A stretch of DNA of 57,313 nt, taken from an uncultured Oscillospiraceae bacterium (lineage in GTDB: Bacteria; Bacillota; Clostridia; Oscillospirales; Oscillospiraceae). Position 1 is the stretch's first letter. Every line of letters begins with the position of its first letter. Of the stretch, positions 51,201-57,313 are shown in pieces. The notes below the pieces were generated by a model. The model ran no database searches. It was not told where the DNA came from and was given only the letters and a program-made list of their open reading frames with translations. Position numbers and translations under genes: made by a program. Where the stretch lies: assembly GCA_947584295.1 (NCBI GenBank), contig CANPWM010000004.1, positions 1 to 57,313 on the forward strand, in the 5' to 3' direction.

Positions 51201-51310
51201 CAGCCTGTCGAAAAAGGCCGTTGGCCTTTTTCGACAAAGGGGAATGTGCGGATTTTTTCCGACGTACATGCCGCCGGAAAAAACCTCGATTTGCGTTTTT
51301 TGACAACCTG
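51201..51310 (+). repeat. dispersed bipartite-hairpin repeat, copy C, with flanking direct repeats
   Basis: A first hairpin TGTCGAAAAAGGCC/GGCCTTTTTCGACA (perfect 14 bp, loop GTT) is followed by AAGGGG and a second hairpin TTTTTTCCGACG/CGCCGGAAAAAA, then CCTCGATTTGCGTTTTTTGA and CAACCTG. The two ends are near inverse complements (CAGCCTGTCGAAAAA against CAGGTTGTCAAAAAA). AAAAACTTTAT stands directly outside on both sides (51190-51200 and 51311-51321). Apart from the two promoters, the remaining 51115-51474 gap only has AT-rich filler. Confidence 0.8.
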
Positions 51311-51407
51311 AAAAACTTTATATTTTTCTTTTTCCCGCTTTGGGGGCCACAAGATGTTGTATGCCCGGGGGAAGGAAAAACTTTTTATTAAATTTCTGCA
51401 AAATTGA

Positions 51408-51436
51408 TTTAAATCCCGTAACTTATGTGTTATAAT
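51408..51436 (+). promoter_or_regulatory. promoter of the U32 peptidase-maf-mre genes
   Basis: TTTAAA at 51408-51413, a 17-nt spacer and TATAAT at 51431-51436, with an upstream TGN extension that compensates the weak -35. Confidence 0.65.
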
Positions 51437-51474
51437 GGCTTTATCTGTGCGAACCCGGAAAGGAGGGGGAGGTC

Positions 51475-53544
51475 ATGGCTGATAAAATCGAGCTGCTGGC
51501 TCCGGCGGGCAATGCCGAGGGCGTGGCGGCGGCGGTGCAGTCCGGCGCGGACGCGGTGTATCTGAGCTTCTCCCCCTCGGCCAAGCGGGAGAAATACGAG
51601 CTTTCCGAGGACGAGCTGGGCAGGGCCTGCGAATTTGCCCGGGTACGGGGCGCGAAGGTCTATGTGAGCCTGGACTTCCCCTCCTCCGACGACTGGCTGG
51701 CCCCGGCGCTGGAAAACGCCCGGAGGGCCTGCCGCATGGGCGCGGACGCCCTGATCGTCAACGACATGGGCCTGATCTGGGCCCTGCGGAGGGCTATCCC
51801 CTCCATGCCGCTCCACGCCGGGGAGGCCCTGGGGATCCACAACGCCGACGGGGTGCGTATGTGCGCCGCCATGGGCGTGAAGCGGGCGGCGGTGTGCCGG
51901 GAGCTGAAGCTGGACGCCCTGGCGGAGCTGTGCAAAAGCGCCCCCATCGAGATAGAATACGCCGTCCACGGCCCCCTGTGTCCGCCCTTCGCGGGGCAGT
52001 GTATGCTCCCCGTCCTCCACGGCTACGGGGCCGGCCCCTGCCCCCACTGGTGCCTGCGGGATTTCCCGGCGGGGGTGAAGGGGAAGCACCCTCTGGGCAT
52101 GAAGGACAACTGCCTTTTGGAGCATTTAGAGGCCCTGGCGGGGGCCGGTGTGGCCGCCCTGCGCATCGACGGGCGGGAGAGGCGGCCTGAATACGCCGCC
52201 GCGGCCACGGGGGTCTATTCCCGCGCCCTGGGTACGGGCCGGAGGCCCTCCCAGGAGGATCGGGAGCTTCTGGAGGGGGCCTTCCCGGCGGCGGGCTTCA
52301 CCGACGGGTATCTCACCGGCGGGGACTACGGCAAGATGATGGGGACGGCCGGGACGGAGCCGGAGGAGGACACCCCCTTTTATTCCGCCGTCAGGAAAAA
52401 CTATTTAAACCACGAGTTCCAGCGGGTGAAGGTGAACTTCGACGTGGAGCTTGCGCTGGAAAAGCCCGTGAAGCTGACGGCGACGGATCAGGACGGCAAC
52501 AGCGCCTCCGCCGAGGGGGGGCTGCCGGAGCTGGCCTTCCACACGGAGACCACCCCCGCCATGCTGAGAACGGAGCTATACAACACCGGCGGCACACCCT
52601 TCGTCTGCGACGGGGTGATCTGCCGCATCCAGAAGGGGATCTTTCTGGATCCCAAGGAGCTGGCCCCCCTGCGGGACAGGCTCCTGGGGGAGCTTTTACA
52701 GAAGCGCCGGGGCTTTGAGCCGCGGGCGGAGAGCGAGGCCCTGGAGCTTCCGCCCTACCCCGCCCCCACCGAGCCGCCGGTGCTGACGGTGTCGGTGCTG
52801 AAATGCGCCCAGCTGTCCCAGAGGCTTTTGGAGCTGGCCCCGCCGGTGATCTATCTGCCCTTGGAGGAGGCGGCCTCGGGGGACAAGCGGCTGGAGCCGT
52901 TTTTGAGCGACAGGCGCATCTCCGTCTGCGCGCAGCTGCCCCCGGTCATCTACGACGGGGAGCTGGGGCGGGTCACGGAGCTTGCCCTGAAGGCCCGACA
53001 GCTGGGCGTGGAGGAGGCGGCGGTGTCCAACCCCGGCCACATCGTCTTTGCCCGGCAGCTGGGCTTTACCGTCCGGGGCGACACGGCCCTGAACGTGCGC
53101 AACTCCGCCGCCCTGGCGGTGCTGTTGAGCCTGAAGCTGAGATCCGCCGTGCTGGCGATGGATCTCAGCGCCGCGCGGGTACGGGGGATCCGAAAATATC
53201 TGGACACGGAGCTGGTGGTATACGGGCGTATGCCGCTGATGCACACCGCCGGGTGCCTGATACGGGCCAGGACGGGGGTGTGCGCCTGCGACGGGGCGGT
53301 GAGCCTTCCTGACGCGCAGGGCTTTGAGTGTCCCATGACCCGGGGGTTCCAGTGCCGCAACACCCTGTGGAGCGCCCAGAAGCTGCACCTGATCGGGCGC
53401 AGCAGGGAGTATATGAACGCGGGGCTTTGGGGCGTGAGGCTGAGCTTTACCACCGAGAACGCCGACGAGTGCGCCCGGATCTGCGAGCGGTATTTGGAGC
53501 TGGGGACTTATGAGCCTGTGACCACCACCGAGGGGAAATTCTGA
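51475..53544 (+). CDS. U32-family peptidase/collagenase-like protein
   Basis: This is a 689-residue protein. The N-terminal domain begins IELLAPAGNAEGVAAAVQSG (the U32 start) and has a Cys-rich block EYAVHGPLCPPFAGQCMLPV, CPHWCLRDFPAG, ending with MKDNCLLEHLEAL. A long C-terminal part includes RFTGxC-like cysteines CDGAVSLPDAQGFECPMTRG. U32 proteins are annotated as peptidases, but several relatives (TrhP/RlhA) act in tRNA or rRNA hydroxylation, so an RNA-modification role is equally plausible. AGGAGG lies 7 bp before the ATG. It leads the maf-mre gene set. Confidence 0.9.
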   Translation: MADKIELLAPAGNAEGVAAAVQSGADAVYLSFSPSAKREKYELSEDELGRACEFARVRGAKVYVSLDFPSSDDWLAPALENARRACRMGADALIVNDMGLIWALRRAIPSMPLHAGEALGIHNADGVRMCAAMGVKRAAVCRELKLDALAELCKSAPIEIEYAVHGPLCPPFAGQCMLPVLHGYGAGPCPHWCLRDFPAGVKGKHPLGMKDNCLLEHLEALAGAGVAALRIDGRERRPEYAAAATGVYSRALGTGRRPSQEDRELLEGAFPAAGFTDGYLTGGDYGKMMGTAGTEPEEDTPFYSAVRKNYLNHEFQRVKVNFDVELALEKPVKLTATDQDGNSASAEGGLPELAFHTETTPAMLRTELYNTGGTPFVCDGVICRIQKGIFLDPKELAPLRDRLLGELLQKRRGFEPRAESEALELPPYPAPTEPPVLTVSVLKCAQLSQRLLELAPPVIYLPLEEAASGDKRLEPFLSDRRISVCAQLPPVIYDGELGRVTELALKARQLGVEEAAVSNPGHIVFARQLGFTVRGDTALNVRNSAALAVLLSLKLRSAVLAMDLSAARVRGIRKYLDTELVVYGRMPLMHTAGCLIRARTGVCACDGAVSLPDAQGFECPMTRGFQCRNTLWSAQKLHLIGRSREYMNAGLWGVRLSFTTENADECARICERYLELGTYEPVTTTEGKF

Positions 53545-53557
53545 GAGGGTTTTGACG

Positions 53558-54145
53558 ATGATCGTACTGGCGTCCGGCTCGCCGCGCAGGCGGGAGCTTT
53601 TGGAGAATATGGGGATCCGGGACTTTACGGTGCGGCCCTCCGCCCACGAGGAGCCTTTCGACGGCACCCTGCCGGACACCCGGGCGGTGGAGAAGATCGC
53701 CTTGATGAAGGGCCGGGACGCGGCGCGCTCCGCCGGGGAGGGCGATATCGTCATCGCCGCGGACACGCTGGTTTTTCTGGACGGGCGGCCCCTGGGCAAG
53801 CCCGCCGGGGAGGCGGAGGCCGCCCAGATGCTCCGGGTCCTCTCCGGGCGGGAGCATCGGGTGATCACCGCCGTGGCGGTGCTGCGGGACAGGGCGGAGT
53901 ATGTGACCAGCGTGGTGACGCGGGTGCGGTTCCGGCCCCTGTCGGAGCGGGAGATCGGCTGGTATGTGGCCACCGGGGAGCCTTTGGACAAGGCCGGGGC
54001 CTATGGGATCCAGGGCCTGGGCGGCCTGCTGATCCAGGGCATCCGGGGGGACTACTACAACGTGGTGGGCCTGCCCGTGGCGGCGCTGGCGGAGCTTTTG
54101 GCGAAGGCGGGGTACGACGTCTTTTCCCCGCCGGAGAGGACTTAA
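53558..54145 (+). CDS. maf: Maf-family nucleoside triphosphate pyrophosphatase
   Basis: This 195-residue house-cleaning enzyme removes pyrophosphate from non-canonical or modified nucleotides and has been linked to septum control. Motifs are MIVLASGSPRRRELLENMGI at the start, KIALMKGRDAA, IAADTLVFLDGRPLGKP with the catalytic Asp, SGREHRVITAV, and AGAYGIQGLGG. ATG 53558 is preferred to TTG 53552 because the protein family starts there. It precedes mreC, the usual maf-mreCD order. Confidence 0.95.
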   Translation: MIVLASGSPRRRELLENMGIRDFTVRPSAHEEPFDGTLPDTRAVEKIALMKGRDAARSAGEGDIVIAADTLVFLDGRPLGKPAGEAEAAQMLRVLSGREHRVITAVAVLRDRAEYVTSVVTRVRFRPLSEREIGWYVATGEPLDKAGAYGIQGLGGLLIQGIRGDYYNVVGLPVAALAELLAKAGYDVFSPPERT

Positions 54146-54224
54146 AGAAATACGCGCGCCTTTGTGCCGGCGCAGGGCCGGCGGGAAAGGCGGTTTTGAT
54201 ACTGTTTTCAAAGGGTGAGAGAGT

Positions 54225-55067
54225 TTGAAGGATCTGATCTCAAAAAAAGTGATCCGTATCGGCGTGGCCGCCGTGCTGGCGGCCCTGCTGGCGGCGGTCA
54301 CCGTGGCGCTGTCCGGCGGCAGCGCCGGGTTCGCGGCCATGCTGTCCGAGCCGTTTTTCAAGCCGCTGAAATCCGCGCTGACCAGCCTTGTGGGGTCGCT
54401 GGAGCATGTGTACGACTACATGTACCGCTTTGACGAGATGGAGGCGGAGAACGCCGAGCTGAAAAAGCGGGTGGCCCAGCTGGAGCAGGATTACCGGGAG
54501 TACACCGAGATCAGCGAGGAGAACGGGCGGCTCCGCTCCCTTCTGGGCTTTGTGGAGCGGCACGAGGAGATGACGCTGGAACCGGCTACGGTGATCAGCT
54601 GGACGGCCTCCAACTTCTCCTCCTCCTTCACCGCCAGCAAGGGTTCCGACGCGGGGATCGCCCTCTACGACCCGGTGGTGGACGAGTACGGCAATCTGGT
54701 GGGGCAGGTGACCAGCGTCTCCGGCGCGTCCTGCGTGGTCTCCACCGTCGTCGACACCACCCTGAGCCTGGGGGCGCAGATGTATGAAAACGGCGAGGCG
54801 GGGGTCGCCGGAGGCGACTTCGCCCTGATGAAAGAGGGGGATCTGAAGCTCTCCTACATCAGTAACACCACCAACCTTGTCATCGGGAACACGGTGATCA
54901 CCTCCGGCTCCGGCGGGGTCTATCCGGCGGGGCTGGTCATCGGCACCGTCTCCGGCATCGCCGTGGGTTCCTCCGGCCTTGACCCCTACGCCATCGTGGA
55001 GCCGGCCTGCGACATCGACGCGCTGGCTCACGTCTATGTCATTACCGAGTTTGCCGTCAGCGAGTGA
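54225..55067 (+). CDS. mreC: rod shape-determining protein MreC
   Basis: This 280-residue protein has one N-terminal membrane helix (IRIGVAAVLAALLAAVTVAL), a coiled coil at about 68-110 (EMEAENAELKKRVAQLEQDY) and two beta-barrel domains outside the membrane (ASNFSSSFTASKGSDAGI, DEYGNLVGQVTSVSG, GGVYPAGLVIGTV). It links the elongasome synthases. The start is TTG 54225 with AAGGGTGAG upstream. mreB is not next to it. Confidence 0.94.
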   Translation: MKDLISKKVIRIGVAAVLAALLAAVTVALSGGSAGFAAMLSEPFFKPLKSALTSLVGSLEHVYDYMYRFDEMEAENAELKKRVAQLEQDYREYTEISEENGRLRSLLGFVERHEEMTLEPATVISWTASNFSSSFTASKGSDAGIALYDPVVDEYGNLVGQVTSVSGASCVVSTVVDTTLSLGAQMYENGEAGVAGGDFALMKEGDLKLSYISNTTNLVIGNTVITSGSGGVYPAGLVIGTVSGIAVGSSGLDPYAIVEPACDIDALAHVYVITEFAVSE

Positions 55068-55079
55068 GGAGGCGGGGCT

Positions 55080-55598
55080 ATGGCGAGACGTAAAAACGGC
55101 GTTTTGATTAAAGGACTGATCCTGGCGCCGTATCTGATCATCCTCTATCTTTTGCAGTCCACGGTGTTTACCCATTTACAGCTTATGGGGACGAAGCCCC
55201 TCCTGCTGCCGGTGGCGGCGGCGGGCATCGCCTTCTTCTGCGGACGGGTGGAGGGGGGCGTCTTTGGGCTTCTGGCCGGTATGCTGATGGATCTCTCCTA
55301 CAACCAGCTGACGGTGCAGTTCACCCTGCTGATGACGTTCCTGGGGATCTTAGTGGGGCTTTTGTCCGACACGGTGCTGGCGCAGGGCTTCCCGTCGTAT
55401 CTTTTGAGCTGCGCCCTGGAGCTGGCGCTGGTGTCCGGCTATCAGATCCTCTCCCAGTGGGTGCTGGGGAACGCCCCCATGGCCCTGACCGCCCCCGTGG
55501 CCCTGCGGCAGAGCCTCTATTCCCTGATCTTCTCCCTGCCCCTTTATTACCTCTCCCGGTTCTACTTCCGGGTGACGCGCTCCGGCAGGACCGTATAA
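55080..55598 (+). CDS. mreD: rod shape-determining protein MreD
   Basis: This 172-residue membrane protein has about five helices (LIKGLILAPYLIILYLLQST, PLLLPVAAAGIAFF, FGLLAGMLMDLSYNQLT with the GLLAGLLxD motif typical of MreD, then two more). It works with MreC and PBP2 in side-wall synthesis. GAGGCGGGG lies just before the ATG, 12 bp after mreC. Confidence 0.92.
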   Translation: MARRKNGVLIKGLILAPYLIILYLLQSTVFTHLQLMGTKPLLLPVAAAGIAFFCGRVEGGVFGLLAGMLMDLSYNQLTVQFTLLMTFLGILVGLLSDTVLAQGFPSYLLSCALELALVSGYQILSQWVLGNAPMALTAPVALRQSLYSLIFSLPLYYLSRFYFRVTRSGRTV

Positions 55599-55652
55599 AT
55601 TCGGCGGCCTTTTTCCGGCCGATCCCCCGCTTTGATCTATTGAGGTGACAAC

Positions 55653-57313
55653 ATGGAAAAATACGTAAAATCCTCCCGCCTTGTGGCGATGGCGCTGGTG
55701 ATGGCGCTGCTGCTGACCGTCTACGCCCTGACGCTCTACCGCATCGAGAAGCTGGACGTGAAGGCGCTGATGGACACCTCCGGGACGCTGACCTCCGCCA
55801 CCACCACGGTGAAGGCGGCCCGGGGCCCCATTCTGGACCGGAACGGGACGCTCTTAGTGTCCGACCGGGAGGTGCATGACGTGACGCTGATCCGCTCGTC
55901 CCTTTTGAACGAGGAGGATCCCAACGGGACGGTGCTGAAGCTTTTGAACAAGGCCGACGAGCTGGGGCTGGAGCATACGGACACCTTCCCCGTCACCAAG
56001 ACGGCCCCCTTTGAGTTCGACGCCTACGCCTCCGAGACACAGCGCAGCTGGATGCGGGAGTATTACGCCTATTTCAAGAACTCGCTGACCGACTATTTTG
56101 AGCGGGACATCGACGTGGAGGCGGAGAACGCCGGTCTTACGGCCACCGAGCTCATCAGCTGGATGCGGGAGCATTACGGTATCCCCTACACCGTCCCCGC
56201 CGAGGACGCCAGACGCATCATCGGCGTGCGCTGGGAGCTGGAGATCCGGGTGCCGGTGCGCACCAACGACTACGTCTTCGCCAAGGACGTTCCCGACGAG
56301 CTGGTGAGCTACATCGCCGAGCAGAACATGACCAGCGTCTCTATCTCCACCCGCTCGGTGCGGGAGTATCACACCGACTACGCCGCCCACCTTTTGGGCT
56401 ATGTGGGGGCCATGACCAGGGATCAGTACAACGACACCTATAAGGCCCTGGGCTATCCTCTCACCGCCCAGATCGGCCAGTCCGGGGTGGAGGCGGCCTT
56501 TGAGCAGTATCTCCACGGCACCGACGGGAAGATGACCGTCTACCGGGACGCCTCCGGCGCCGTCAACGACGTGGTCATCGACAGCGAGGCCAAGGCCGGG
56601 AACTGCGTCTTTCTGACCATCGACATCGGCCTCCAGGCCGCCACGGAGGCGGCGCTGGAGACAAGGATCACGGAGATCAACAACGACCGTATCCAGAAGG
56701 CCATTGAGGAGACCCCGCCCAACGAGGCCTATCAGGAGCCGGAGCTGGCCCGGGGCGGCGCGGCGGTGATGGTGGACGTGAAGACCGGCGAGGTGCTGGC
56801 CATGGCCAGCTACCCCTCCTACGCCCCGGCGGAGTATTACACCAACTACGCGGAGCTTTCCACCGACACGGTGGGTTCGCCCCTGACCAACAGGGCTATC
56901 CAGGGCATCTACAACCCCGGCTCCACCTTTAAGATGGTGACGGCCTACGCGGGGCTTTCCAACGGGATCATCTCCGTCAACACCACCTTTGACTGCACAG
57001 GCCGGTATATGGCGTACGCGGAGAACCAATACACACCCCGGTGCACCGGCCACCACGGGCCGCTGAACGTGGTGGGGGGCCTGGAGAAATCCTGCAACGT
57101 GTTCTTCTTCTCCGTGGGCGACAAGCTGGGCATCACCCGCATGGAGGAAGCCACGCGGCTCTTCGGCTTCGGACAGCGCACGGGCATCGAGCTGAACGAC
57201 AAGGCGGGCTTTGTGGCCTCCCGGGAGCGGAAAAAAGAGGCCGGGGACGGGGACGGCTGGTACGCCGCCGATAACCTGATCACCGCCATCGGCCAGGGCT
57301 ACAACGAGTTCAC
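55653..57313 (+). CDS. mrdA: penicillin-binding protein 2, partial (3' end outside the window)
   Basis: 553 codons are present. One N-terminal membrane helix (LVAMALVMALLLTVYALTLY) is followed by the PBP dimerisation domain (RGPILDRNGTLLVSDREVHD; LLGYVGAMTRDQY; GQSGVEAAFEQYLHG). The transpeptidase domain has SxxK as PGSTFKM (active Ser) and SxN as EKSCNVFFFSVG. The KTG triad would lie beyond 57313. This class B transpeptidase crosslinks peptidoglycan with a SEDS partner, probably RodA. A GAGGTGA ribosome site precedes the ATG. Confidence 0.95.
   Translation, partial: MEKYVKSSRLVAMALVMALLLTVYALTLYRIEKLDVKALMDTSGTLTSATTTVKAARGPILDRNGTLLVSDREVHDVTLIRSSLLNEEDPNGTVLKLLNKADELGLEHTDTFPVTKTAPFEFDAYASETQRSWMREYYAYFKNSLTDYFERDIDVEAENAGLTATELISWMREHYGIPYTVPAEDARRIIGVRWELEIRVPVRTNDYVFAKDVPDELVSYIAEQNMTSVSISTRSVREYHTDYAAHLLGYVGAMTRDQYNDTYKALGYPLTAQIGQSGVEAAFEQYLHGTDGKMTVYRDASGAVNDVVIDSEAKAGNCVFLTIDIGLQAATEAALETRITEINNDRIQKAIEETPPNEAYQEPELARGGAAVMVDVKTGEVLAMASYPSYAPAEYYTNYAELSTDTVGSPLTNRAIQGIYNPGSTFKMVTAYAGLSNGIISVNTTFDCTGRYMAYAENQYTPRCTGHHGPLNVVGGLEKSCNVFFFSVGDKLGITRMEEATRLFGFGQRTGIELNDKAGFVASRERKKEAGDGDGWYAADNLITAIGQGYNEF

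Noticed and set aside
46828-51303. 1491-codon plus-strand frame opposite dtd, relA and recJ
   Set aside because: It covers three well-identified minus-strand genes and has shadow composition (Val/Gly/His/Leu); it is not a giant gene.

Overview
The window reads as chromosomal DNA of a GC-rich anaerobic clostridium, most likely of the Oscillospiraceae/Ruminococcaceae type (inference). The grounds are a complete Rnf complex, a T-box leader, an ANTAR regulator, HemZ, Bce-type resistance modules, clostridial gene orders (recN-argR-nadK-tlyA-dxs; maf-mreC-mreD-mrdA), strong GGAGG ribosome sites and TTGACA/TATAAT promoters. No tRNA, rRNA, CRISPR array, integrase or full insertion sequence was seen.

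Layout. 1-75 is the 5' end of a sigma-factor gene leaving the window. 339-14026 is a nitrogen-assimilation block: gdhA, glnA, an ANTAR antiterminator-type regulator, gltB-gltD and an ammonium transporter fused to a PII domain. It is interrupted at about 1.95-3.55 kb by a small lower-GC cassette (XRE regulator, secreted protein, membrane protein). gdhA and glnA each have a near-consensus promoter followed almost at once by an intrinsic-terminator hairpin. 14.1-20.5 kb holds an amidohydrolase, a histidine phosphatase, a MITE-like element, a MIF-family tautomerase, a sigma/anti-sigma pair, a nitroreductase and a Tyr-T-box-controlled zinc-ribbon/tyrS unit. 20.5-29.2 kb (minus strand) is an OLE RNA locus: a roughly 0.63 kb structured RNA, the membrane protein OapA, dxs, tlyA, nadK, argR, recN and an aldo/keto reductase. 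A secreted barnase/barstar pair follows, then a Bce-like two-component system and ABC transporter, an AT-rich pair of small membrane-associated genes, and a SEDS protein (RodA/FtsW).

37.4-43.4 kb (minus) carries dapF and rnfCDGEAB. 43.6-51.1 kb (minus) carries a nucleoside kinase, hemZ, an MBL hydrolase, dtd, relA and recJ. 51.5-57.3 kb (plus) carries a U32 peptidase, maf, mreC, mreD and the start of PBP2.

The most interesting non-genic material is (i) a dispersed bipartite-hairpin repeat family, with five copies in gene gaps, one flanked by 11-bp direct repeats; (ii) a duplicated 146-bp hairpin array and a run of perfect palindromes between argR and recN; (iii) a 159-bp MITE abutting a stop codon; (iv) the paired promoter-terminator leaders of gdhA and glnA; and (v) tandem strong promoters pointing antisense into the nucleoside kinase gene.
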